Of a stretch of 64,000 bases of DNA, positions 22,092 through 33,987 are shown in pieces. The number at the start of each line of letters is the position of its first letter. The stretch's first letter is position 1. A program made the translations under genes and the position numbers. Source of the stretch: Russula earlei (Eukaryota; Basidiomycota; Agaricomycetes; Russulales; Russulaceae); the NCBI GenBank assembly GCA_025769875.1, contig JAGFNK010000122.1, positions 1-64,000 of the forward strand, read 5' to 3'. The notes beneath the pieces are model-generated. The model searched no databases and had not been told where the DNA came from. It saw only the letters and a list, made by a program, of their open reading frames with translations.

Positions 22092-23409
22092 GTGAGTCTT
22101 GACACTAAGCACATATATCCATTACTAGTGCATTTTTAAAATTTCTACCCTTTTCTAAAAACATAATAATGCTACTAGCTCTATAGTTAAGACACTTAAT
22201 GGCCACAATAATTAAGTTTTTGCTTATAGCAAGCCTTTTGCTCACTCACTTATAGCACTATATTATATTTCTTATAGTTGTTGATTTTATATATATATGG
22301 TTTCCTTTTCAAGAAATGATTCCTATCTTTTTAGACTTAGCCTTCTCTAATATTATGGCCATGATAGATCACTTATCATCAAACTAGCTTGGTAGAGATA
22401 AATAGTACTATTTATATCTTATAAGTAATACTAGTCTAAATAATCTAAGATCATATATAATAGCGTTGCCATACTGAATACTGCTAATGATTATAGCCCT
22501 GTGCCCTTAGAAAGTTGCAGGCTTTTTTTAATAACACCAGCTGCAATAAGTTGTTAAGTTTATATAGATAAGTGTAGCATAGTGTATGAACTGCACCATT
22601 CTGCCCATCCATTGGAAACATTATCCTCTATATCATGTAGAAAGAAATTCTAATTATATGCAATCCTATAGAGGCCAACTAAATAGGGCATTAATAATAT
22701 AAGTGAGAAGTAATGCCATAGGAAGTAGTCTCTGCTATAAAGGACTAAGCTGAATGAACAAAGCCCTACTATATATTATGATACTCACTAAAGATGATAG
22801 AATTTAACAAAAACTCAAAACTTAACTTATAGTAGTGAAGGTCAGATTGAAGATTACACACCAGTCATTTATGTGTCTGTTCAATAATCCTTATGATTTT
22901 GCCATGTTATAATTTTGCTACTTTTATCTATAACACTTCAACTTTCCCTCTATAGGGCAACTATGGGCACAAGTTTAGATAGATTTCTAGGGTGACCCTA
23001 TTATGTCCCTAGCTATTATGGTAGACTACAATAATATAGAAGATAAGAAGCAGTTCTAGATAAAGTGCAAGATGATTTGCTTTCCACTAAAGGTCAGGCT
23101 GCCTTATAGCCCTAAAGAGTAAGTACATTATTATCTTTACCTATCTTATCTCCACTCTAACATGGTTCTTCAGTAACATTAGGATGAATTTTGCAGCACA
23201 CACTAGTTTAAAATAACAGATTCAAATTTAAATATCAACTTACTGTTGATGGTTGTGTCATTAAGAGAGCTCAACAAAATAAAAAGCATGAGAGTGCCAT
23301 TACTATAATAAGAGGTTTAAAAAGTGCAAGAAAAGGGACTTGCCTCAAAACTCACTAGAATAAATAAAAAAACCCTGACTTTTTCATGCCCAGTCTTAAC
23401 TATGCTATG
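22092..23409. other. AT-rich gene-free DNA
   Basis: Only short frames occur and I see no repeat match within the window. It lies between the two convergent LTRs and may hold remains of their internal region, but nothing can be recognised. Confidence 0.5.
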
Positions 23410-23411
23410 TA

Positions 23412-25015
23412 CAGTGACCCAGAAAACCATTCAAACATTTTGTACATTTTCATTATATTAACCCTAGAGAACCACTGCAGCTGATAATATGTTAGTGGGC
23501 TTGTTTTAAAGCTGTACATCATAGCTTTGTAATGAAATACTATATATACTATGAACATAATTATGTAAGAATATATAAGGTATATCTTCCAGTGTATCCA
23601 TTTGAACAGTTTTTTTGCCTTTGTATCTAAATAGGGTATATAGTAGTTTGTGTATCCTCCATTTGCTTTGAACACCTCTTGCACCCTCCTAGGCATACTT
23701 TCTATTAAATTCTGCACAACAGTTTGATCAATGGCCTCCTATTCCAGCTGTGTGCGCTCCCAAAGTTCATTGATTCCCTTAGGGGGTGTTGGATAAGCTG
23801 CAAGCTTCTTTTTGAGATGAGCCCAAAGATGCTCAATAGGATTGAGGTCTGGGGATTGAGCTGGCCAGTCCATGACCTGAATTCTGTGGTCTGGAACCAA
23901 GATGTGGCAAGCCTGCTCTTGTGGATAGAGGCATTATCCTGTTGAAAGAGGGTATCTTTGCATTTCTTCTTGAAATACTTGATAGATGCAAGTAGTTCAT
24001 CCTCCAAAATGCTGCAATAAAGTTCAGCATCCATCCTTCCATCAATGTTTGCTGCATGCCCAACTCCTTCCTAAGACATGCAGCCCTACAACATCAAGGA
24101 ACCTCCTCCATGTTTGACTGTTGGCTGAACAAGGCATTCAGAAAGGTGCTCTCCTCTTTTTTCCAAGCCCATTTCTTGCCATCTGAGCCTATATGATTGA
24201 TTTTGGTCTCATCTGACCAAATTACCCTCTTCCAGTCCTCCACAGTCCAGTATAGGTACTTTTCTGCAAAGTCCTTTCTGGCCCTATAGTGACTTGGTTT
24301 AAGGTAAGGCCTCTTCTTCTTTGTAACTGCCTTCAAGCCTGCCTTGTTAAGGTAGTTTTGAATGGTCTGAATGGAGATAGTGGACTCTTTAATGACCTCC
24401 AACCTTCTAGCAACCTGAGGAGCAGTATCTGCTTCTCTAGAGCTAAGAAGGCATATGGCAAAGCGGATGTCAAGGTTAGAGAGCTTGGAAGGACGACCTC
24501 CAGAGGACTTTGGAAGGTCAGGAAGGTATTTCTGGTGAATGTTGGTGATTGAACCAATGCTTCTGTGTGCTGCCTTGGCAATGCTATGAACTGAATGGAT
24601 GGCTTGGAGAAGGGAGATGATGTAGTTGACTTCATGAGGAAGAAGAGACTTCATAATGTTGTTGGTGAAGAAGAAGCAGCTGTTTTGGCTTATTTGCACA
24701 TGGTTTGAGTTTATTATAGGTCACATGACCTCCATGGTCAATTTTAGCCCTCTGGGAAAAGAATATGAATCTCAATCTGAGAAATAATGAATTCACTAAC
24801 CAAGGCCAAAAAACTGTTCAAATGGGTACACCAGCAAACATACCTTATATCTTCCTAAATAATTATGCTTATGCTGTATCAAGTATACCATTACAAAGCC
24901 ATGATGTAGAGCTTGAAAACAAATCTAGTTACATATTATTAGCTGCAATGGTTCTCTAGATATGGTTAATACAATGAAAATGTACAAAACATTTGAACAA
25001 TTTTTTGGGTCACTG
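23412..25015 (-). mobile_element. Tc1-A: Tc1-like transposon, 1604 bp
   Basis: The ends CAGTGACCCAGAAAACC and GGTTTTTTGGGTCACTG type (TTTTTTGGGTCACTG at the right) are inverted and are flanked by TA (23410-23411, 25016-25017). The terminal inverted repeats extend inward for about 220 bp with moderate divergence. It is the same family as 46596-48220. Confidence 0.9.
23640..24699 (-). pseudogene. Tc1 transposase with one-base frameshift
   Basis: The N-terminal 201 codons are open: a helix-turn-helix pair (LPHEVNYIISLLQ; GRPSKLSNLDIRFAICLLSS; VARRLEVIKESTISIQTI), a LKPSHYRARKDFAEKYLYW linker, and the first catalytic Asp in VIWSDETKIN. One T fewer in a T run near 24160, compared with 47360, shifts the frame after KKWAWKK. 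The rest, with LFQQDNASIHKS (second Asp), lies in another frame, and a stop replaces the Trp of MSWEGVGH. Further small indels affect the DxxNPIEHLW region. The 3' end has lost the natural stop. Confidence 0.85.
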
Positions 25016-25017
25016 TA

Positions 25018-25274
25018 CCTTCTAGTTGTTTGGCTCATCCTCCTGTTCAACGCTGCCTACACCACATACCATCTGTTCCAACCCTTTCCCACCTGCTCCT
25101 GAGTCCTCAGTGGTCAGCAGTACATGTCTTAACACTCCCCCTCTCCCCTGATTACATGACCATGAAGACACTTACAAGGGGTCAATGGTCTCTCCCTCAT
25201 ACATGCACATGGCACAACCTAGACCTGGAAGATAGTTAGCACTGTCCAATGGAGAGGGGAGTCTCAGAACTCAC
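25018..25274. other. Short gene-free segment with a polypurine/LTR-like junction
   Basis: On the minus strand GGGGAGAGGGGGAG is followed by TGTTAAGACATGTACTG (near 25133), which looks like a polypurine tract joined to an LTR start. The LTR start does not match the adjoining LTR, so the junction is unexplained. Confidence 0.35.
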
Positions 25275-26089
25275 TGTTGAACAATCCAGTTCAAGAGTGA
25301 GATAGAAGCTCAGAGATGAGTCAACTGAGTTTGAGAATAAAGTTGGCAAAGAGCACAGTCCAAACAAGTAGCAAGTACCAGAGAGGCACTAGTACTGGCT
25401 GCAAGAGATGATCACAGAAAGAGAGGGCCAGGATGTACTAGATTGGGTGGTCATAAAGGAGTGCCCTTGGTAGTAGAGTGCCACAAATCAAATGGACAGT
25501 CTGAAGACTGTCCTCTACTTTATTGAGCACTTATATACTACAGGGGAGTTACTAAATGGAGAACAAGTCATAACCTTGTTATCAAGCACAATGAGAGATG
25601 AGTAAGACATCAAGGAATGCTTAGTGAGCATGCTCAGTCATGCTCAGTAAGCTGCTGAGTAAGGAGGTCCTAGATGATGAGTAAGGGACTCTAGTGTCCA
25701 CATGTTCACTGCCTAGTGCACAAGCAAAGCATCTGATTCATTTGCTGTTAGTTAGTTTAGGGCTGGTCTTTCTAAGACTTGGAATATTTGATGGTGAGGA
25801 GGTGTTCCTTATAAGGCCCCTTATAAGGTTCTATTAGGGTCCTTAGAGTTGACCCTAATATCAGTATTAAAGTCCCTAGTGTCATCTTATAGTTCATTCA
25901 AAGGTTATCAGAGTTAGTCTAATAACACATTCTAGGGTCTATAGTATCCTCATCAGCATCCAATATAAGGACCTTAGGGTCGTCCTAAAGGGTCTTTAGA
26001 GGGCCTCTAATATTGTCCTTTACTGTTAGAAAGGTTGTCACCAAGTAGGGCTTGTTGTATGTGTTGCGCAGCATAGAGCGCAGCTAACA
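25275..26089 (-). mobile_element. LTR, minus orientation, partner of 21274-22091
   Basis: The 815-bp segment begins TGTTGAACAATCC and ends AGCTAACA on the plus strand. It contains the mirrored hairpin at 25494-25513 and TATATAAGTG on the minus strand. The neighbouring Tc1-A was inserted between the pair. Confidence 0.55.
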
Positions 26090-26900
26090 GGCTTAGAGGT
26101 TGTGCTAATGCTCAAGTGATATTGAAGTGTAGAGCAATGTGTATACTCATCTACATGTATGGTATTTATACCTCTATGACCCAGGGCTGTTCCTAAGTCC
26201 AAAAGATGTAACTACAGGTGTCCACTATATCGCGCACTCAGTGACATGTGATGTGGAAATGTTCTAGATGCAGCATAAAGCTGCATCTTGTGATAGATAG
26301 CATAGTATGTGTAACCCTATTGCCATAAGCACCATTGACTACATTTCTTCTACCAATGCTATATAAATCATACAATATGAAGATGAGAGAGGAGAGAGAA
26401 GAGAATATATAGACTTAAATATACATGACTAGCTATAGGATATATAATACTTATATCTATAGTATAATATAGTATAGGTAAAGAATAGAATAAGACTGTT
26501 GTTTAGTTGCTTGCCTATTTATTATAGATGGCCCAATTTGCACTAATATGCACATTATGTACAACTTTGGCAAGGAGAGGAGCTAGAAGATATAATATGA
26601 GGACAAAAGGTATCCTATTCAAGACTAAATTGACTAGTGTTAGCCCAATTGAATTTGGTGAATACTTATGTCTAAGTTGCATGTTTTCAGTGGTTATGAT
26701 AATAGGAAATAGAAAAAAAATATTTGAATTACTTTGAGTGATGATGGAATGATGCTCAATTATTGCAGTCTATAGAGTTCTAGCATATCAGCCTAAGCAG
26801 CTCCTATGAATAAGTTGTCTTGCTCATAGAATGATCTCTGGACATGTTTAAAATCAGCCTCCTTTAGCCTAGTATAGATTCAAGTATAACAGAACCTGAT
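26090..26900. other. AT-rich gene-free DNA
   Basis: It includes a second AGGTGTCCACTATATCGCGC word at 26213, the palindrome GATGCAGCATAAAGCTGCATC, and a 69-codon frame at 26528-26737 with no recognisable domain. I do not call a gene. Confidence 0.45.
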
Positions 26901-27189
26901 TTATAATGTTATAAATATAGACTTGTTGCTCCTGCAACAGTAGGGACTTGTTTCTTTGGAAGGTGGAGTAGTTTGCATATGAAAAGTCAAAGTTTGTTCA
27001 TTTGTGGGGAGTTCTCTTGTGCTCTATGGATTGTTTTGGGGATAGCTGTGGTCGATTGGGTGCATGTGATTGCAGGGGTTCTCTGAAATGTTCTTTAGTA
27101 ACAAGGATAAACATAGTCATCGATGGAGGTCATGATGAGAGTTGTTGGTTTAGGGGTTACTCCTGGTGGGAATCATTTTAAGCACCTTC

Positions 27190-30121
27190 GGATATTTCTG
27201 ATGGAAGTCTTTGACAAGTAATTGCGCTCTTGATAGGTTAGATGCTGGTTCCCAAGTATTTTCTGCAGCAGTGTACCCTTTCCATTTAACTAGGTATTGG
27301 ATCCCTTTGCGGTTTGGGGAGAGTCAAGAGTTTAAGATCTGTTCTACTTCATATTGTTCTTCTCCTTCGACTAGTACCAGTGGCAGGTTTGAGAACTTAG
27401 GACTGTGGGCAATGGTTTCTTTATAAGGTTTAATCAGGGAGTGGTGAAAAACTGGGTGTATCTTCTAGGACTTTGGTAGCTCGAGGCGAATGTTTACTGG
27501 ATAGGCAGTGATGACTTTGAATGGTCCATAGCATTAAGGGGCTAGTTTTGCTTTTGGGTGAGTGGTTCATAGATTTGTGGCTTCCAACCATACTTGATCC
27601 CCTTCTTTGAAACAAAATGTGGAGGATTGAGGTCCTAATTGCTTCATGATCTCAGTTTCTCAGTTCAGGGAGGCAGCTACTTCTTCTCTGAGCTGGTTTA
27701 GTCTTGTAAGTCTTTCTTGGATTGAAGGGAACTTTGATGTAAAGGCAAGGGGTGGGGCGTATGTTGGGTTAAAGCTGTACCAAACCTCAAAAGGGGGTTT
27801 GTTTGTCACACTGTGTTGTCTGGCATTATGTGCAAGCTCCATAAAGGGAATTAGTTCTGCCCAATTGTCCACTTGGTGGTTGCAAAGTATTTGTAGGTAT
27901 TGTTCTAGTTCTTGGTTAACTTGTTCTGTTTCTCCATCTGTCTGTGGGTGATATGCTGTGCTCAATGATACCTTGACATTTAATTTCTTCCATAGTGCTT
28001 GGGTAACTTTTGCTGTGAATTGGGGGCCTCTGTCTGATATTATTTGTGTCAGGAGGCCTATTCTTCTCCAGACATTGTTCATAATTAATGTTGCTGTTTT
28101 GTCTGCTGTGATTGTCTTGTGGCAAGGGGTAATGATTATTGCTTTGCTGAATTGATCTACTACAACTAGGAGGCTGTCAAAGCCTTGTGAAACCAGTAGG
28201 TCTGTGATAAAGTCCATGGTAATGCTTTTCCATACTTCTCCAGCTGGTGTAATTGGTACGAGGGGTGTTTCTGTTTTTGGGTGGTTCTTTGTGCTTTGGT
28301 AAATTGCGCAACCATCTATGTAACTTTTGACATAGGTTAGCATTCCTGGCCACCAATAGTTTCAGCTGATTAGTTCATAAGTTTTTCATTGGCCAGGATG
28401 CCCAATGGCAAGGGAGTCATGATGTAGTTTTAGAATTTTCTTTCGTAGGGTGTCGTTGTTTGGGATATAGACTTTTCCTTTGAACAATATTAGTCCATCT
28501 TTGAGGTTCCAGTCCTGTAAGCCTTTGGATAATCATCTTGGTCCACTTTTTATAATGATTGCTAACATGTTAGATACTTCTGGGTTGTAGTCTTTGCTAG
28601 ATCGTAGTTGTTGTCGAATTTCTTGGTCGCCAATTAGTTCTGTAGCAGAGGTGCGTGTTGCTCTAACTTTAAAATATTTGTCATCTAGGAGCACCTTTCC
28701 ATTGTTTTCATTTTGTATCCCCTCTTTAAAGTCTGGCCACCTGAACAGACCGTCTGCTTTGTTCATAGTTCCTGGGTGATGGGTGATAGTGAAGTCAAAA
28801 TTGCTGAGAAGGAGTGTCCATCGTGTTGAAGCAGATGGGCGCAGGTTATGATAAGAGCGATAAGATCCTTAAGATCTATCAGACAATAGCTCAGTTTGGT
28901 TGACACAAAACTGAAGTGATCTGCGTACTTTGTGGCATTCTTAAGTACCTGAGACCACCACTGGATGCAGTACAGTTAACTACTATCACGGATCACTAAG
29001 TAAGTCCGAGGATCAGTTGTAAGTAGCTAATGATTGTTCTAAATCACTCTATCAGTGTAACTAACGCGTGCTGCAGCGTATGAGCTGAGCTGGTGATGCC
29101 TGGTCCAGGTGATCTGACGCATCAACACATCCAAGTTGTGATCATATCACACACAACACACCTGAGACTCTGGGCAGTGCAGATCTCAACACGTCGGGCT
29201 TGTTATCACATGAGTTTTTGTTTTGTCATGAATTATGTCAAGTTGTTGTGGTCTATCCATAGATCAATGGGATGTGTAGCGCCTTCAAGGTAGTGTCAGA
29301 AGTGCCAGAGGGCTGAGACAATGGCAAGGAGTTCTTTATCATAGATCATGTAATTTCATTGTGTGGGGTCCAAATATTTCGAAAAATAGGCTATTGGGTG
29401 ATATTTGTTAAATTCATCAGGTTGTTCCAGGATTGCGCCAACTACAAAGTTGCTTGCATCACAGATGAGCCAAAAGGGTTTGGACTGGGGCTGTCATGAA
29501 TGCCTGGATTAATTTTCTAAATGCTTGTTCTTCATTGTCTTCCCATTTAAAGGGGTGTTCTTTCTTTGTTAGATTAAACAAGGGTCGTGCCATTTGTGAG
29601 TATTGGTGGATGAATCATCAATAGAAGTTGCAAAATCCTAGAAATGCTTGTACTTCCGTAATGTTGGTTGGAGTAGACCACTTTGTAATGCCTATTAACT
29701 TGTCTTGGTCCATGGATATTCGTCCTTGGGAGATATTGATGCCTAGGTAACTAATAGAGGTTTGTTGAAAAGCACATTTCTCTGGTTTCAAGCATAAGTC
29801 GTGGTCTTGGAGTGTCTTTAGGACCTTGTGTGTCCAGTCATCTAGTTTGTTCAAGGTTAAGGTTTGTGCCATGATTAGTATATCATCTAGATAAATGACC
29901 ACTCGTTCAGTGACAATATATTTCATTAGGATGGTGTTCATAAAGCATTGGAAAGTGGCTGGGGCATTGCAGAGACCAAATGTCATTATCAAAGGTTCGA
30001 AGAGTCTTAATGGTGTTTTGAATGCTGCAAGGTGTTCATCGCCCTCTCTTAGGTGGAGATTGTTGTATCCCCATTGTACGTCAAACTTGGTAAAGTATTG
30101 GGCTCTTTGGAGTTTGTCAAT
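27190..30121 (-). pseudogene. pol of Gy-C (RT to chromodomain)
   Basis: RT: YFTKFDVQWGYNNLHLREGD, catalytic IYLDDILIMA. RNase H near 29200-29480 has a stop in DPTQ-R-NYMIYDKELL (CGA to TGA) and is interrupted by a solo LTR at 28824-29191. The integrase part (28343-27660, 227 codons open) has TMDFITDLLVS, IISDRGPQF and HPQTDGETEQVN. Its zinc finger reads CAIYQ where CxxC is expected, so one Cys is lost. A GPFKV and chromodomain region follows to about 27190 (YLVKWKGYTAAENTWEP) with stops and frame changes. This is a dead copy, more decayed than Gy-B. Confidence 0.85.
28824..29191 (-). mobile_element. Solo LTR of the Copia family inside Gy-C
   Basis: TGTTGAAGCAGATGG to GATCTCAACA matches the LTRs at 34846 and 39654, with an internal deletion of about 110 bp. 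The flanks CATCG and CGTCG fit a 5-bp duplication with one CG-to-CA change. Confidence 0.75.
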
Positions 30122-30123
30122 TA

Positions 30124-31643
30124 TTGCCATTTTCAGCACACTTGGTGGAGTTTGAATTCCACCCAAATCGGTGCAGAAAACCCTCTCAAATGTGCAGGGC
30201 AAATATCTCCCTCAAAACAGCTTCAACTCACATAAAACTTATTATCCCTGAATTGCCTGAATGAGGGCTAGGCAGCCCTATTATTTTCATGAGATTTGAG
30301 TGAGAATTGGTGGAGCTGGACTCAAGCCACCTCCACATGTGTACTAGATGAATTACAACTCAAAATCACGGTCTATATCTGTTATTTTTCCCTCATGTTG
30401 TACCCATTGGCTGTCTTGAGGCAGCCCCATAGTGTTTTTGACTCAAGCATTGTGGTGTGCAACGTCGTTTCCCTCATATTGTGTGACAGTAGCACAGTCA
30501 TGTGATGGGAAGGAGCCCCCCCAGGAAGTGCCCACCTGAGCCCATGGGGTGGTGAAGTGTGTCCAAGAATGCAGAATGACTTCATAAGACTGAAGCTCCA
30601 AAGAGGAGGAGCACCTAGCGGGAATGCGAGAACGTGTTTGTTCATTTGACTGCACTCAGGTTCACACAGATGATAAGGGAACAACAGGGCAACTTTATTC
30701 AAGATGGTAGCAGATACAGGTGGGAACTAAGGCTAAGGGACAGGAAAAGCACAAAAGACAGGCATATGAAAGGAAATCTAGATGTGAGAAGGGGACCGAA
30801 GCTGGACAATGCGAGGTATCGAGTTGTTGTCTCCAGCTCCTGTGGTAGTGGCATGTGACGATTTGCGAAGGATGGCCAAGGCCAGGTGTGGTGACAAGGG
30901 GTGTGGTTAAGTTGCAATGCACGGAGGGGGAGACAATGCAAAGGAGAGGCTGGAGGGGGGATAGGGAGAGTGCTGGTGGGTGGTTGCTTGGGCACTGATG
31001 GCGCTGCCAAATGCGATTGTGGGTGGGATGATTGGAGAAGTTGGATGGCAGATGCAAGGTAGAGGAGTGAGGGGGCGTGGAAGTAGAAAGGGAGAGGGAA
31101 GATGGCAGCAGGCTAGGAAATGGATGCATAGGTGGCATGCAGATCTCTGACTAACAAAATGAGAGTCTAGTAAAAATGGGGAGAAAAGCATACCAAAATG
31201 TACAGTAGCAACACCATCCGATGGCAACAAAGACAGCGGCATAGTACAGGGCTCTTCAGCTGTGCATTGGGACTTGTTGGTGCATGGTGAAGGCAGGGGC
31301 GTTGAGGGCGAGGGTGTGCGGCGGTTGATGGGGGTGAGGGATGGCATGCTGGTGATGATGATGATGATGATGTGAGGATGAAGAGGAGATGGCATGAAAG
31401 GAATACACACATATGTACTCTTGTAAGTGATTTGTGGCCAGCCATATAGCTGTGTGGGTGAGTTGACATTGAGGCCGTGCACCTTTGCGACAATTTTGCA
31501 TGTCTTGTGGTCTGTGTGTGTGTGCTGTAGCGAGTTCCCAGGCTTCTGCATTTACATAGGCATAGGACTCTTCCTCCCCATCCTCATCAATAGCAGGAAG
31601 GGATGTCTTGGAAGCCTGAGCTTGTGGTTGTGATCACTTCAGT
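30124..31643 (+). repeat. Left inverted repeat of Tc-L2, outer part
   Basis: It pairs with 62127-63380 and then with 34270-34522. The pairing continues after the solo LTR as 32243-32510. The outer ~340 bp are shared with Tc-L1. A 147-codon Ser/Pro/His-rich frame (31138-30695, minus) recurs in the other arm, but most differences change residues, so I do not call it a gene. Confidence 0.85.
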
Positions 31644-32237
31644 TGTTGTGATCTACCCCTCTTTTGGTTCGTCCCTGTTTCACTTCTTATTGTTTCATCT
31701 TTGTGTTTCATCCTCATCCCTTGGTTACCGTTTCATCCCTTGATGCTGATGGTCCCTTATTGATTCAACCCTTGTGTTTTATTTATTGTTTGAGCTCCTT
31801 TTGCTACTGGTTAGTTTTATCTATTGTTCCGCATATGGTACTGTACAGCCTCGCTAGATACAGTATTTAAGCGCCTGGAGAAGCTAGGGAATGCCCCAAG
31901 CTTAGCTTTGTCCCATTTCCTGTCACATCCCTTGCCCTGTACTCTCTCAAATCACAACTTGCTTGTGCTGGCCTATACTCTGCTTGACCTAAGCACACCT
32001 CAAGGAACCCTTGTGTTCCTCTTCCTCCTCTGCCTCTCTCTCATCATCCTCCTCTTCTGTGAAACCAGAAGATCGACTCTGTCTGCAGGCTGAGTCATTG
32101 TCTGACTAAGCCTTGAGACCCTAAACCCTTGATCCGGTCTCTTTGAGCCGGCCCCCACTAAACCCTTGAACCAAGTCACAGGGACTTGGCCCCATTGAAT
32201 CTTGAGCTAACGCTCTTATGGCTGTGACGCCGTAACA
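31644..32237 (+). mobile_element. Solo LTR-A (Gy-A family)
   Basis: TGTTGTGATCTACCCC to GACGCCGTAACA, 594 bp. The flanks are TCAGT and TTGGT. The uninterrupted arm (near 34260) shows the original site as TCGGT in this orientation, so each duplicate has lost the same CpG in a different way. Confidence 0.9.
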
Positions 32238-32242
32238 TTGGT

Positions 32243-32510
32243 TGAGTGGGAGTGCCTGAGCTGTCACTTTCATTTCCACCAGTTTTTTTTTGGGCAGCCT
32301 TCCTTTGGCCAGTAGTACATGTTGGTGCAGGCCAGCATTTTGAAGCACGTTGCTTTGAGCACATGAGGGTTTATGGGGATTGAAATGGAGGGGTAGAGTA
32401 AGGTATGGTGAGCAGCTCTGGGAAGGGAACAACACCCTGTCATTGTCCTGGAGTAGGAGTGGACAGGTGGACAGTTGATGAATAAGCCACACGACTCTTT
32501 ACGCACTCGC
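32243..32510 (+). repeat. Left inverted repeat of Tc-L2, inner part
   Basis: Reverse complement of 33988-34265, ending at the ACTCTTTACGCACTC / GAGAATGTAAAGAGT boundary that defines the core. Confidence 0.8.
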
Positions 32511-32529
32511 TTTACGCTTTCTTTACATC

Positions 32530-33727
32530 ATGCTTTTCATTGCACACTCAACTAAACATATGCCATGTGGCCAGGCATTGTCTGATGATGCACACTGGAT
32601 TATCTTACACATGTCTTCAAGATTGACCCTTGACGATATCACCCATCACACTGGAGTTCCTCGTCATACTATAGAGCACATTGTGGCCGATTTCAGATCT
32701 TGTGGAACAGCCAATTGCCAAACAGTCTACTCCAACCAGCAAATAGAATCCTTACAATGCAGGAAGTACAAGTGAGTTCCCTACATTCTCTAGTTCATTC
32801 TGTGGTGCATATTGGCTAGTTTCTTCAAGGCACCATCATCCATACTCCGGATGCCTATCTTGACGAGCTGAGAGATATTTTAAGAGAAAGGACTGGCGTT
32901 GAGGTGTCATTGACAACTATATGGTGTACCCTGAGAAGGAGTGGCTTCACAATGAAGAAGGTAAGTCATTTCACCTTGAGTTCACACTCAAGTGCACTGA
33001 CTTGCCCAGCTGAGCAAAAATGCACTAGAGCACAACAAGGACCTGCGCTTTCAGTATTGGTATACCTTTGGCATCACCTATCCTGCAGAGCAGGTGGTTT
33101 TTGTGGACGAAAGCTCCTTTGATCGCTGAACTGACCTTTGAGGGTGAGCATGGGTGATGTCAGGGCAAGCAGTGGTAAGGAAGAGCTTTTTCATTTGAGG
33201 AAAATGGTGTGTCCTGCTATCTATATCCACAACAGACTAGAATACAAAGTATCCAGTTATTCGCTTCTCCCAATGCTCTCACTTGATAGCATCATCTATA
33301 GCCAGCTGGTTGAGGGTTCTTTCACATCTGAACTATTTACCGGCTTCATCCAAGGTCTACTTTCGAAAATGAATCCCTTCCCTGGCAAGAACTCAGTATT
33401 GATCATGGACAATGTGCGCATTCATAGAAGTCCATGAATACTCCAAATGGTCGAAGAAAGGTATTATATTGTTTTCTCATGCTGATGTATTGCTCATTTG
33501 ATGAAGGGGATGTTAGCTCCTTTACCTACCACCATACTCTCCTGATTTTAATCCAATTGAACTTGCATTTTCAAAGATCAAGGCCTACATTCATTGGAAT
33601 GGGGGTGTGGCTCATGCTGACTTGGGTGGTGATGATACCAATGTGTGGGTTTTCCTGTATAGGGCAGCATTCTTGGTTATGTTGGATGACACAGCAGGTT
33701 GGTTCCACAAATGTCACTATATCTGAC
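32530..33727 (+). pseudogene. Tc1/mariner (DDE_3-type) transposase of Tc-L2
   Basis: An N-terminal helix-turn-helix (ALSDDAHWIILHMSSRLTLD, VPRHTIEHIV) is followed by a candidate intron (GTGAGTTCC to TTGGCTAG, about 32771-32818), then FLQGTIIHTPDAYLDELR and TTIWCTLRRSGFTMKK. A second intron (GTAAGTC to GCCCAG, about 32961-33010) leads to LSKNALEHNKDLRF and the first Asp in VVFVDESSFDR. YSVLPALSLDSIIY-type text, EGSFTSELFTGFIQGLL and the second Asp in VLIMDNVRIHRSP follow. The Glu lies in FNPIELAFSKIKAYIHW. Stops after SSFDR, after HRSP and near 33520 break the frame. All three catalytic residues survive. Confidence 0.8.
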
Positions 33728-33987
33728 TTTTTCCGAGTTACTGTGGTGTCCCCTTGTTGTACTGTATTGTACCTTGCAAAGCTACCATTCTGGCCTTGAA
33801 TATCATTGGACCCCAAGCCAACTGCTGCCCCAAGCAGCTGGAGACCCCCACCACTCACAGCTGCTGGCCATGAAATCAGCTGTGCTGGCCTTTCCCCCTA
33901 CAACCTGCTCCCCATGTTCTCACCCATGTCCATGAACTCACTATGACACCTGCACGGGCACCTCATGTGTGGGCCCTGTTGTTGCAT

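Larger units (their letters stand above)
26900..30121 (-). mobile_element. Gy-C, 3' part: minus-strand Ty3/Gypsy element split by Tc-L2
   Basis: From 30121 down, the minus strand encodes reverse transcriptase, RNase H, integrase and chromodomain. The missing N-terminal part of the same RT resumes at 63383 beyond Tc-L2. Neither LTR is recognised: the gag end runs past the window and the left end fades near 26.9 kb. Confidence 0.85.

Noticed and set aside
21274..26089. Foldback DNA transposon with 0.8-kb arms
   Set aside because: TATA-plus-hairpin order and TGTT/AACA ends fit LTRs better, and I found no matching outer duplication.
26528..26737. 69-codon frame as a small gene
   Set aside because: No recognisable motif or regulatory context, in AT-rich repeat DNA.
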